This document shows positions 7,023 through 13,991 of a stretch of DNA of 37,604 nt, piece after piece. The first letter of the stretch is position 1; the number at the start of each line of letters is the position of its first letter. The position numbers were made by a program, and so were the translations under genes. Below the pieces are notes generated by a model. The model was given only the letters and a program-made list of their open reading frames with translations. It ran no database searches and was not told the DNA's origin. The stretch covers positions 1 through 37,604 of the forward strand of contig QHSI01000033.1 of the NCBI GenBank assembly GCA_003221515.1, written 5' to 3'. Origin of the DNA: Candidatus Rokuibacteriota bacterium. GTDB taxonomy: Bacteria; Methylomirabilota; Methylomirabilia; Rokubacteriales; CSP1-6.

Positions 7023-7790
7023 TCACCCCCCGAAGTTCGCGCGGCGTTTCTCGAGGTACGCCGTCATGCCCTCGCGCGGCTCGCCGGTCGCGCACGCGGC
7101 CGTGAAGGCGTTGATGCCGTAGCGCACCGCGGTCGGGAGATCGGTCTCGCGCCACCGGATGATCAGCTCCTTCTGGAGGCGGATCGCCTCCGGCCCGCTC
7201 GCGAGGATCGGCGCCGCCAGCTCCTCGACGGCCGCGGTCAATCCCTCGTCCGGCACGACGCGATTGACCAGGCCCCACTGGAGCGCCTGCGCCGCGGTCA
7301 CGGGCGCGCCGGTCAGCAACATCTCGGCGGCCCGCCCCGGGCCGATCATCGGCGGGAGCAGCGCCGCCTGGATCACCGACGGGACGCCGACGCGCACCTC
7401 GGGCAGGCCGAAGGTCGCGCTCGCCGCCGCCACACGCAGATCGCAGGCCAGCGCCAGCTCGAAGCCGGCGCCGAGGCACGGCCCGTTCACGGCGGCGATC
7501 ACCGGAAACGGCGCCTGGTGCACCGCGGCGATCGCATCGTGGAGCGCGGTGATCAGCTCTCGCCCGCGACTGGCGTCGAGCTCGCGGAGAATTCGGACGT
7601 CCATGCCGGCCGTGAACGCGCGGCCGTTGCCGACGACGGCCGCCAGGCGCACCGTGTGGTCGGTGGCCAGCGTCTCGAACGAGTCGCGCAGCGTGCGGAT
7701 GAGGGTGGGCTCGAGCAGGTTCAGCGGCGGGCGGTCGAGCGTGCACCAGACCGTCCCGCCCGCGCGACGGATCGTGAGCGGAGGCGGCAC
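7023..7790 (-). CDS. Enoyl-CoA hydratase/isomerase family protein
   Basis: A 255-residue crotonase-fold enzyme, acting on acyl-CoA thioesters in the cytoplasm. Seen: VVGNGRAFTAGMDVRIL (first oxyanion-hole segment), NGPCLGAGFELALACDLRVAA (second) and FGLPEVRVGVPSVI, which carries the Glu equivalent to the first catalytic Glu of classical hydratases. The second catalytic Glu of the hydratase motif is not evident, so isomerase, hydrolase or decarboxylase chemistry is also possible. It starts with GTG at 7790, sharing that G with the TAG stop of the rhodanese gene, which means translational coupling. The neighbours (alpha/beta hydrolase, rhodanese, HAD protein) suggest a small catabolic operon of unknown substrate. 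Confidence 0.9.
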   Translation of the reverse strand: MPPPLTIRRAGGTVWCTLDRPPLNLLEPTLIRTLRDSFETLATDHTVRLAAVVGNGRAFTAGMDVRILRELDASRGRELITALHDAIAAVHQAPFPVIAAVNGPCLGAGFELALACDLRVAAASATFGLPEVRVGVPSVIQAALLPPMIGPGRAAEMLLTGAPVTAAQALQWGLVNRVVPDEGLTAAVEELAAPILASGPEAIRLQKELIIRWRETDLPTAVRYGINAFTAACATGEPREGMTAYLEKRRANFGG

Positions 7791-8107
7791 TAGTACCGGC
7801 GCATCGCGGGATCGACCGTCCGGGCCCAGTGATCCAGTCCGCCAGCGAGGTTCTTGACGTTCTTGAAGCCGCGCTGGCGCAGGTAGTCGGCGACGGCGGC
7901 GCTGCGGACGCCCTGGTGGCAGTAGACGACGATCTCGTCGGCGGCGTTCAGCTCGTCCGTCCTGAGCTCGATCTCCTCGATGGGGATGTGCACCGCGTTG
8001 GTGAGCTTGCAGAGGCGCGTCTCCCAGTCCTGCCGCACGTCGAGCAGGAGCGGGCGGTCGTTGCCATCCAGACGCTTCTTCAGCTCTTGAGGTGTGATCT
8101 CGTTCAT
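7790..8107 (-). CDS. Single-domain rhodanese-like sulfurtransferase
   Basis: A 105-residue rhodanese domain, which carries sulfane sulfur as a persulfide on one Cys. Seen: PLLLDVRQDWE (the conserved DVR), AVHIPIEEI, and the active-site loop VVYCHQGVRS with Cys63, then LRQRGFKNVKNLAGGLDHW. The CHQGVR loop has the six-residue length typical of sulfur rather than arsenate or phosphate substrates. It lacks a signal peptide. It sits between the alpha/beta hydrolase (10-bp gap upstream) and the enoyl-CoA hydratase (1-base overlap). Confidence 0.93.
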   Translation of the reverse strand: MNEITPQELKKRLDGNDRPLLLDVRQDWETRLCKLTNAVHIPIEEIELRTDELNAADEIVVYCHQGVRSAAVADYLRQRGFKNVKNLAGGLDHWARTVDPAMRRY

Positions 8108-8117
8108 GGGGGCTCCG

Positions 8118-8969
8118 CTACCGGGGCGCCGGGCGCCCGACCAGAAAGTCCACGAGCCAGCCGTTCACGGCCTCGACGTGCTCGATCTGCGGGAAGTGCC
8201 CGCAGTCGTCGACCCAGCGGACCCTCGCGCGCACGAGCGTTTCGGCGACCTGCGCACAGTGCTCGGGCGAGACGATCCGATCCTGGCGGCCGTGGATCAG
8301 CAGCACCGGCAGATCGAGGGTGCCGAGCGCGCGGCAGTAGTCCTGCGCGTGCGTTTCGAAATCGACGCGCACGTCGCGAAGCGTCGCCAGATAGGCCGCG
8401 CGCGCCGACGGCTCGGTGCGGGCGGCGTAGCAGTAGTCGACGAAGAAGTCGATCTCCCCGCGGACGGGAACGTGGAAGCAGCGCGCGAGGGCGGCCTTGT
8501 AGACCCGGGCGCATCCGAGAAGCGACAGCGCCTCGCCCAGGCCGCGGACAGCCACGAGGCGATAGATCCACGACGGCCGGTAGCCGCATCCGGGAACCAC
8601 GCCGCCCACGAGCGCCAGACGCTCGACGCGCGAGGGGTGCGTGAGCGCATAGGTGACACTGACCGCGCCGCCGAGCGAGTGGCCGACCAGCGACGCTTGC
8701 GCGATGCTCATGCCGTCCATGAAGCCGCGCAGCGCCTCCGCGAAGTACCCGAGGCGGTAGCGCGCAGGCGGCTTGGCCGAGTCGCCGAAGCCGGGAAGGT
8801 CGAGGGAATAGACGGTCGCGCGGCTCGCCAGCGCCCCGACGTTGTGCCGCCAGGTTTCCGCAAATCCGCCGAGCCCGTGGACAAGAATGACAGCGGGGCC
8901 GCGACCTTCGACGACGTAGTGGAGACGAAGGCCATCGACCGACCCGCCGCGAAGCTGGATCTCCGCCAT
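8118..8969 (-). CDS. Alpha/beta-fold hydrolase
   Basis: A 283-residue hydrolase. Seen: VILVHGLGGFAETW (oxyanion HG), LDLPGFGDSAKP, nucleophile elbow VGHSLGGAVS, acid in LLIHGRQDRIV and the catalytic His in DDCGHFPQIE. The full triad is therefore present. The overall pattern is that of carboxylesterases and C-C bond hydrolases of the meta-cleavage type. It is the first gene of the minus-strand operon ending with the HAD protein; the upstream 49 bases (8970-9018) hold the only obvious room for its promoter. The substrate is unknown; together with the enoyl-CoA hydratase, aromatic or fatty-acid breakdown is plausible. Confidence 0.9.
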   Translation of the reverse strand: MAEIQLRGGSVDGLRLHYVVEGRGPAVILVHGLGGFAETWRHNVGALASRATVYSLDLPGFGDSAKPPARYRLGYFAEALRGFMDGMSIAQASLVGHSLGGAVSVTYALTHPSRVERLALVGGVVPGCGYRPSWIYRLVAVRGLGEALSLLGCARVYKAALARCFHVPVRGEIDFFVDYCYAARTEPSARAAYLATLRDVRVDFETHAQDYCRALGTLDLPVLLIHGRQDRIVSPEHCAQVAETLVRARVRWVDDCGHFPQIEHVEAVNGWLVDFLVGRPAPR

Positions 8970-9018
8970 GGGGCTTCGATTCTACCAGACCGGCCGCCTC
9001 GAGGATCCGGCCGGTCGG

Positions 9019-9969
9019 TCAGCCGAACAGGTCTCGGGTCTGGGGCTGGACGGGCGTCGGCTGGCCCAGGAGCCGCTTCATCATCAACGCGTTCTGGACC
9101 GGATAGTCGCGGTTGTTGTTGTTGAAGGAGATGAAGATCTCCTCGGCCTCCCGGCCGACGCCCTCGACTTCGGGCAGGAGCTCTCGCAGCTCCGCCTCCG
9201 TGTAGAGGTAGTCGTACTTCTCGCGCACCGAGGGCTGCGCGCCCTGAAGCTGACGGAGCCAGCCCTGGGCGTTGCGGCCGTGGAGCCGGAAGACCGCCGT
9301 GGGGGCGGTCGTCGTCGTCACGCGGGGTACCGCGTGGCCGGCCGGCCCGTCCACGATCACGTGGGCGAGCCGCGCGGCGGACAGCGCCCGCAAGGTCTCA
9401 TCGGTGTGCTCCGGCAGCCAGGAGCGGTGACGGAACTCGACGGCGATCGTCCAGCCGGGGAGCCGCTGGGGGAGCGAGGCGAGATAGTCGAGTCGGTCGG
9501 TATCGAAGTGCACCCACGGCGCCAGCTGGAAAAGAACGTAGCCGAGCTTGCTGGCCTCGGCGATCGGCCGGACCGCGTCGCGAAAGAGAGCGAACGCCCG
9601 ATCGAGAGCTTCCGGTGGAAAGCTGGTCGCGTCGACCTCGCCGCGGCGCGTGCGCGCGGGGTTCCGCGGCAGCAGCGCGGTGAGGTCGGCCGGGACGGTC
9701 TCCGCGCGAGGGTGGTGGCCAGTCAGGAGTGAGTAGGCCTTGACGTGAAAGACGAACTCGGGCGGCGTGCGCTCCACCCACCGGACCGTGTTCCGCACGT
9801 CGGGAATGGCATAGTACGAGCTGTTCACCTCCACCACGTCGAACACGCTCGCGTAGTGACGGAGCCGAGCCTCAGCGCTCATCGACTTCTTCGGGTAGAA
9901 CGCCCCAGTCTCGATGAGCGCGGGATCGGCCCAGGCGCAAATTCCGACGCGGACTCGCGTGCTGCACAC
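9019..9969 (-). CDS. DUF72 (YecE-like) protein
   Basis: A 316-residue protein of the DUF72 family, a TIM-barrel of unresolved function common in bacteria and archaea. Typical stretches are VRVGICAWADPALIETGAFYP near the N-terminus, FDVVEVNSSYYAIPD, FHVKAYSLLTGH, LGYVLFQLAPWVHFD, IAVEFRHRSWL and YDYLYTEAELREL. The length is slightly above the usual 240-300 because of an insertion around PRNPARTRRGEVDATSFPP. The GTG start at 9969 lies 3 bases after the stop of the nucleotide cyclase gene, so the two are co-transcribed, though no functional link is known. Confidence 0.9.
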   Translation of the reverse strand: MCSTRVRVGICAWADPALIETGAFYPKKSMSAEARLRHYASVFDVVEVNSSYYAIPDVRNTVRWVERTPPEFVFHVKAYSLLTGHHPRAETVPADLTALLPRNPARTRRGEVDATSFPPEALDRAFALFRDAVRPIAEASKLGYVLFQLAPWVHFDTDRLDYLASLPQRLPGWTIAVEFRHRSWLPEHTDETLRALSAARLAHVIVDGPAGHAVPRVTTTTAPTAVFRLHGRNAQGWLRQLQGAQPSVREKYDYLYTEAELRELLPEVEGVGREAEEIFISFNNNNRDYPVQNALMMKRLLGQPTPVQPQTRDLFG

Positions 9970-9972
9970 CCC

Positions 9973-11577
9973 TCAGACGATCTTCTCGTAGATTCCCGGC
10001 GGGATCACCCGATAGACGCGGATGGGCTGCGACACGTTCTTGAACGTTTTCTCGCCGAGGGACTCTAGAACAAAGTGGGCCCGGATGCGCTCGGAGGTCG
10101 TGGGACCGACGACGATCTCGCCGCCCTGGGCCGACCCCGCGAAGCGCGCGGCGATGTTCGTGGTCGGGCCGGTCGCCGTGAAGGTCCACCGCTGCCCGGC
10201 TCCGGTGCCGAGCTTGGTCGCGCCGACCAGGGCCTCGCCGGTGTTGATCCCCATGTGGAGCTGAATCGGCGGGAACATCCCGCCGTATTCCTCGTTGAGG
10301 ACGCCCGTGCGCTGCTGGATGGCGAAGGCCGCGCGGGTGGCGTTCAGCGCGTGGTCGGTGGCGCTCCGGTCGGACTGGAAGATGACCATCAAGCCGTCGC
10401 CGGCGGTCTCGTTCACGTCGCCGTGGTGATTCTGGATGATCTCGAGAAAGGTCGAGAAATACGTCTGCACGAGCTGGTTCAGCTTCCTCGCCTCCAGCTG
10501 TTCGGAGAGCTTCGTGTAGCCGGCGATGTCGAGGAACACCACCGAGACCTCGACGGTCTTCTTCTCCAGCTCTGTCGCGTTCGGGTTCTGCTCGAGCAGC
10601 CTCTTGACCGCGTCGGGGACGAACTTCGAGAGCTCGCCCTTGAGCTGCTCGAGGAGCTCGAGCCGCTGCCGCGACTCCTGGAGGTTCTGGAGCGCCGTCT
10701 CGAGCTCGCGGTTCTTGGCGGCCAGCTCCGAGTAGGCCTGGTTGAGCCGTGAGGTCATGTCGTTGAAGACGCCCCCCAGCTCACCGATCTCGTCCCGGGC
10801 CCCGGCCGGCGCCCGCGCCTCGAAGTCTCCGTCGCCCACCCGGCGCGCGACCGCCGAGAGCGCAACGATCGGCCTGACGATGACCGAGCGCATCGCGATC
10901 GTCAGGACGCCGGCGGCGCAGAGGATCGTGAGCACCGCGATCAGCATCTGGCGGTTACGGTGCCGTCTGACCTCGGCGAAGACGGGCTCCATCGAGGTCG
11001 CGACGCGCACCACCGCCCGCACTTGGTGGTCGCTGCCGTGGCAACCCTGGCACTTCTCCTGATTGAGGATCGGATAGTGGACCGTGAAGAGCGAGACGCC
11101 ATTTTGGACCTCGAGCGACTCCTGGGTCTTGAGCGTCTCCAGGGCCCGCGTGAACAGCGGACCGGACATGGCCGTCCCGGGCGCGCGCTGCATCTTGGCG
11201 ATGTTCTTCATGACTTCGTCGGCGAGGCCGGCCGTGCGGGCGACCTCTTTGGCTGTCGCCATGTCGGTGAACGCCTCGATCCCGTTGCGCCGGTAGATCG
11301 TCAGGTCCTCGAGCGTCGAGCTCTCGGCGGCCTTGGCGGTGCGCAGCTCCCGAAGCTCCTGGATCAGGCTGCGAGTGACGTCTGGGCGCTCCTGGAGCAT
11401 CGCCGCCTCGACGCTCGCGACCACAGCCTGGGTGAGGCGCCTCACCCCCTGCTTGTTCTGCTCGAGCAGCGCCGCCGACTCGCGCTGGATCGTAACGATC
11501 GTCGACACCCCGAAGCCGACGATCAGCACCGCCACGATCAGCAGGGTGATCTTGATCGCGAGCCGCGACCGGAACAT
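9973..11577 (-). CDS. Membrane nucleotide cyclase with periplasmic heme-c sensor and HAMP domain
   Basis: A 534-residue class III cyclase. Order: membrane span (about 9-30), periplasmic sensor (31-210), second span (211-230), HAMP (about 231-285), coiled coil (about 285-330), cyclase domain (about 345-525). The sensor carries one c-type heme site, CQGCH (Cys176, Cys179, His180), as in DUF3365/Tll0287-like heme sensors. In the cyclase domain the metal ligands are in FLDIAGYT (Asp350) and AGDGL (Asp394), and the transition-state pair is Asn474/Arg478 (TTNIAAR). The residue that is Lys in adenylate cyclases is Glu390 (NETAGD), as in guanylate cyclases; the partner position appears to be Thr. Product cAMP or cGMP is therefore open. 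It would couple a periplasmic redox or ligand signal to a cytoplasmic second messenger. It lies between the LLM remnant and the DUF72 gene. Confidence 0.9.
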   Translation of the reverse strand: MFRSRLAIKITLLIVAVLIVGFGVSTIVTIQRESAALLEQNKQGVRRLTQAVVASVEAAMLQERPDVTRSLIQELRELRTAKAAESSTLEDLTIYRRNGIEAFTDMATAKEVARTAGLADEVMKNIAKMQRAPGTAMSGPLFTRALETLKTQESLEVQNGVSLFTVHYPILNQEKCQGCHGSDHQVRAVVRVATSMEPVFAEVRRHRNRQMLIAVLTILCAAGVLTIAMRSVIVRPIVALSAVARRVGDGDFEARAPAGARDEIGELGGVFNDMTSRLNQAYSELAAKNRELETALQNLQESRQRLELLEQLKGELSKFVPDAVKRLLEQNPNATELEKKTVEVSVVFLDIAGYTKLSEQLEARKLNQLVQTYFSTFLEIIQNHHGDVNETAGDGLMVIFQSDRSATDHALNATRAAFAIQQRTGVLNEEYGGMFPPIQLHMGINTGEALVGATKLGTGAGQRWTFTATGPTTNIAARFAGSAQGGEIVVGPTTSERIRAHFVLESLGEKTFKNVSQPIRVYRVIPPGIYEKIV

Positions 11578-11583
11578 CGCAGC

Positions 11584-11826
11584 CTAGCGGCTGACCGCCG
11601 CGTACCCGTCCAGCAGCGGCAGAACCTGCTCCCGAGTGTCCGAGGGCACCGTGAACACCGCCCGGTCGACGCCGGCGCCGGCGAGCTGATCGACAGCGGC
11701 CCGGTCGGGCTTGTGGGTGTGCTCGGGCACCCACACCGACTCAAACCCACGCTCCTCCAGGGCCCGGGCGAGCTCGTGCGGAGGGATCGCGTAGTCGGTC
11801 GGGAACATCGAGATGCCGAAGTGCAT
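11584..11826 (-). pseudogene. LLM-class (luciferase-like) oxidoreductase with central deletion
   Basis: Only 80 residues. The first 34 (MHFGISMFPTDYAIPPHELA to VPEHTH) are the N-terminus of a flavin/F420-dependent luciferase-like monooxygenase. The rest (PDRAAVDQLAGAGVDRAVF, LPLLDGYAAV) matches the extreme C-terminus of the same family. Normal members have about 270-290 residues, so some 200 central residues, including the barrel and cofactor site, are missing, joined in frame at about 11705-11715. The start ATG 11826 has a good ribosome site (gggggag). It is followed after 6 bases by the cyclase gene, so translation through the remnant may still matter for the operon. It cannot be an active oxidoreductase; an assembly deletion is the alternative. 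Confidence 0.75.
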
Positions 11827-11884
11827 GGGCTCCCCCTCGCGGTGCGTGCCGGCATTATAGGCCCGGTGTAGAATCCGGAGCACG

Positions 11885-12127
11885 ATGCCCCGGCCCCAGG
11901 ACAGCTATGGCGAGTTCGAAGCCTCGAGCCTGTTCTGCCCCCGGTGCCGGCGCGCGACGCCTGCTCGCAAGAAGCTCCTGCTCGTGCTTCCGACCGGCAG
12001 CAAGTACGACTACGTCTGCGCCGAGTGCGGCACCGCCGTGGGCGCGAAGATGGACAACGATCCGACCGAATTCCGCCGAACGATCCCGCCGCCGGCCCCG
12101 CGGCGACTACCCCCGGACCAGCGGTAA
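11885..12127 (+). CDS. Small zinc-ribbon protein
   Basis: An 80-residue protein with two CxxC pairs, FCPRC (residues 18-21) and VCAEC (about 45-48), flanking a short hydrophobic strand (KLLLVLPTGSKYDY). This is a rubredoxin/zinc-ribbon knuckle layout likely to bind one zinc. The remainder is polar, ending in a Pro/Arg-rich tail. It is transcribed divergently from the LLM remnant. The 58-bp gap contains tagaat and tataggc stretches usable as -10 elements. Function unknown; no named family recognised. Confidence 0.7.
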   Translation: MPRPQDSYGEFEASSLFCPRCRRATPARKKLLLVLPTGSKYDYVCAECGTAVGAKMDNDPTEFRRTIPPPAPRRLPPDQR

Positions 12128-12267
12128 CTTCGCGCCACATCAGGACCTTCCCCCGGCCGTGAGACTCGACGACACCGCCGGTTGTGGATATCCGGAACGA
12201 GCCAACATCCTGTTGCGTAGCCCATCGGACTATGCAATACTCCTAGCACTTCGACGCTTTCTTCCCT

Positions 12268-12309
12268 CACGTAGCGGTAGCAATACAGCACGTAGCAGTA
12301 GCAATACAG
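12268..12309 (+). repeat. 21-bp tandem direct repeat upstream of the transglycosylase gene
   Basis: Two copies of cacgtagc(g/a)gtagcaatacag, at 12268-12288 and 12289-12309, identical at 20 of 21 positions. Each copy spans two helical turns, so a dimeric regulator could bind both on one DNA face. It lies in the 235-bp gene-free stretch 12128-12362, 54 bp before the ATG of the lytic transglycosylase gene. Nothing else is evident in that stretch. Two copies do not make a CRISPR. Confidence 0.7.
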
Positions 12310-12362
12310 TCAGGCCTTGGCAGTGAAACAGATCGTTGTAGTGAATCAGCTAAGGAGGGCTC

Positions 12363-13010
12363 ATGCGTAGGCTTAACGGAGTGCTCGCGAGCTTGACGTT
12401 GGTCGGCGCGATCGCCCTGGGCGGCGTCGTCCTGACGCGCCAGGTCCTGGCGGTTGCCGGTGAAGCCACCTCGGAGCGGTTGAATCGCGCGGTCCTCGGG
12501 TACATCGCGGACAAGAATCCCCAGGCGCCCATCAAAGCGTTCCAGGGCTTCCCCGAGGTCCTGTTCGCCGAGTCCGACCGCACCAGGATCGACCATTGCC
12601 TGGCGCTCGCTCAGGCCGAGGTCGAGTCCGAGTTCAAGCACGATGCGGTCGGCAGCGCTGGTGAAGTCGGGCTCTTCCAGACCCTGCCCTCGACAGCCGC
12701 GCTCTTCGAGTCCCGCGTGGGTCCGTTCAAGCGGCCGGTGCTCAAGGGCCAGCGGGACCTCGGTGACCTGGCCAACCCCGCGGTGAGCACCCACTTCGCG
12801 ATGGCCTATCTTCGCGACATCATGACCAGGAAGCCCAACATCAAGGACGCCCTCACCGAGTACAACGGCGGCCCGGCCGGGCGCCACCCGCATTACTACC
12901 GGATGGTGATGGGCACCTACGTCGAGATCCTGGCGCGCACCGAGCTGAAGTGCCGCTACCAGCCGGCGCCGAAACGGGCCCCGGTCCTCGCCCTGCTCGC
13001 TCGCGTTTAG
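12363..13010 (+). CDS. Exported lytic transglycosylase (SLT domain)
   Basis: A 215-residue cell-wall enzyme that cleaves peptidoglycan between MurNAc and GlcNAc. An N-terminal hydrophobic segment (LNGVLASLTLVGAIALGGVVL) acts as signal peptide or anchor. The catalytic domain shows ALAQAEVESEFKHDAVGSAGEVGLFQ, where the Glu of ESEF is the likely catalytic acid, then TEYNGGPAGRHPHYYRMVM, the usual end of SLT domains. The start ATG 12363 follows a strong ribosome site (aaggaggg). A 21-bp tandem repeat lies upstream and a perfect 8-bp GC hairpin directly after the stop. It stands alone, so it may serve wall turnover or the insertion of envelope machines. Confidence 0.88.
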   Translation: MRRLNGVLASLTLVGAIALGGVVLTRQVLAVAGEATSERLNRAVLGYIADKNPQAPIKAFQGFPEVLFAESDRTRIDHCLALAQAEVESEFKHDAVGSAGEVGLFQTLPSTAALFESRVGPFKRPVLKGQRDLGDLANPAVSTHFAMAYLRDIMTRKPNIKDALTEYNGGPAGRHPHYYRMVMGTYVEILARTELKCRYQPAPKRAPVLALLARV

Positions 13011-13023
13011 GCTTCAATCGGAT

Positions 13024-13045
13024 GGGGGGCCTCGAAGGGCCCCCC
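13024..13045 (+). terminator. Perfect 8-bp GC hairpin after the transglycosylase gene
   Basis: GGGGGGCC, loop TCGAAG, GGCCCCCC, beginning 14 bases after the stop codon. It is the leading end of the repeat array and probably works as a terminator in both directions between convergent genes. No U-tract follows. Confidence 0.55.
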
Positions 13046-13218
13046 AAGCCCCCCAACGCTCGGAGCGCCCCGGCGCAGCCGTAGCGCTCCTCGATGTTGC
13101 TCGGCGTCCCCGGGGCCTCGAAGGGCCCCCCAAGCCCCCCAACGCTCGGAGCGCCGCCCCGGCGCAGCCGTAGCGCTCCTCGATGTTGCTCGGCGTCCCC
13201 GGGGCCTCGAAGGGCCCC
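13026..13218. repeat. GC-rich palindromic repeat array (two full units plus a partial)
   Basis: Unit 1 is 13026-13111 (86 bp), unit 2 is 13112-13200 (89 bp), and 13201-13218 is the start of a third. Units 1 and 2 differ only by a 3-base gcc insertion. Each unit starts with the hairpin GGGGCCTCGAAGGGCCCC, continues with ccaagccccccaacgctcgg and ends gatgttgctcggcgtcccc. On the minus strand a unit is fully open in several frames. The core palindrome also occurs at 3790-3810, again between convergent genes, so this looks like an interspersed REP-like family. The array abuts the truncated end of the pterin dehydratase gene. Confidence 0.9.
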
Positions 13219-13428
13219 TAAGACGGACAGCGTGACCTCGTTGTAGTGGATCGTCACGTCGGGATGGTGGCCCGCGCGCTCGGCGACCCAGGCCACCCGG
13301 TTCACGAAAATCATCGCCTCCTTGAAGTCCTCGAAGCGATAGGTCCGTTCGATCGCCTGGCCGGATCGCTTCCAGCCCGGGGTCCGCGCGAGCTCGGCCG
13401 CCACTTCGCCGTCGGCCAGCGGGCTCAT
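13219..13428 (-). pseudogene. 4a-hydroxytetrahydrobiopterin dehydratase, 3' end replaced by repeat array
   Basis: The 70 recognisable residues run from MSPLADGEVA to YNEVTLSVL and include the signature FVNRVAWVAERAGHHPD, with the two active-site histidines. Normal pterin-4a-carbinolamine dehydratases have about 95-110 residues and end with a THDxGGLTxxD segment carrying the third active-site His. Here that end is missing: from 13218 on the frame enters the repeat array and stays open past 13000. The product, if made, would carry a long Gly/Arg-rich tail and lack the last catalytic His. The ATG at 13428 overlaps the stop of the HD-domain gene (ATGA), so it is the last gene of a three-gene operon. 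Confidence 0.8.
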
Positions 13429-13991
13429 CGGTCGAACCAGCGGCGGATCAGCGGGGACCAGTCTTCGAGCGATCGCGTCTTTTGGCCCACGATCTTCGCC
13501 TCGTCGTCCCATCGCCGCAGCGCGACCGCGTCGCGAACCCAGGGGTGCTCCGCGAACCGGGCGGCGTCGCCCGCCGACATGACACCACCCTGGAGCCGCA
13601 GCGTGTGGCGAGAGACGGCGGAGAGCCGCTCGAAGTACTCGGGCTCGGTGGCGCAGAGATAGCGCTTCGCATCGGCGTGCATCCGCACGGACCAGGCGAC
13701 GCGCTCGGGCACCCACGGTGCGATCAGCTCGGCGCCGACCTCGTGATGTCCGCGGGCGCCGGGGCCGACGTGCGTCGTCTCGGTCGTGTCGGACACGAGC
13801 GTCTGGTCGACCGCGTAGCGGCCCACGTCGTGGAGGAGACACGCGAGCTGAAGCTCCTCGTCGGCCCCGCCCTCCCGCGCCCGGTCGGCGCACTGCAGCG
13901 CGTGCTCGAGCTCGGAGACCGCCTCGCCGCCGTAGCGCCGCGCCGCGGAGCGCGCCATCGCGCCCAGCAGGCGGTCGGCCATCGTCGTCAT
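13425..13991 (-). CDS. PhnZ-like HD-domain diiron oxygenase
   Basis: A 188-residue HD-domain protein. It resembles PhnZ, the mixed-valent diiron oxygenase that cleaves 2-amino-1-hydroxyethylphosphonate. Seen: Tyr20 and Glu23 (RRYGGEA), matching the PhnZ lid pair; His30 (LEHALQ), His54-Asp55 (LLHDVG), His83 (GHHEVGAE) and His105 (RMHADAKRYL) as iron ligands; then LQGGVMS and LRRWDDEAK. The GHxxAKRYL and QGGxM blocks are typical of this oxygenase group rather than of phosphohydrolases. The start ATG 13991 overlaps the stop of the NHL gene by 4 bases (ATGA). The usual partner, a 2-oxoglutarate-dependent PhnY, is not in the window, so the substrate could be another phosphonate or an inositol- or trimethylamine-type compound. 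Confidence 0.8.
   Translation of the reverse strand: MTTMADRLLGAMARSAARRYGGEAVSELEHALQCADRAREGGADEELQLACLLHDVGRYAVDQTLVSDTTETTHVGPGARGHHEVGAELIAPWVPERVAWSVRMHADAKRYLCATEPEYFERLSAVSRHTLRLQGGVMSAGDAARFAEHPWVRDAVALRRWDDEAKIVGQKTRSLEDWSPLIRRWFDR

Noticed and set aside
12268-12309. CRISPR or transposon end repeats
   Set aside because: Only two abutting 21-bp copies, no spacers, no transposase.
12853-13218. Continuation of the pterin dehydratase frame through the repeats and antisense to the transglycosylase
   Set aside because: The translation is repeat-derived Gly/Arg/Pro sequence and then the antisense of a clear gene; it has no family resemblance. Only the 13219-13428 part is homologous.
13026-13218. 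CRISPR array
   Set aside because: Units are 86-89 bp, directly adjoining, without unique spacers, and no cas gene is near.
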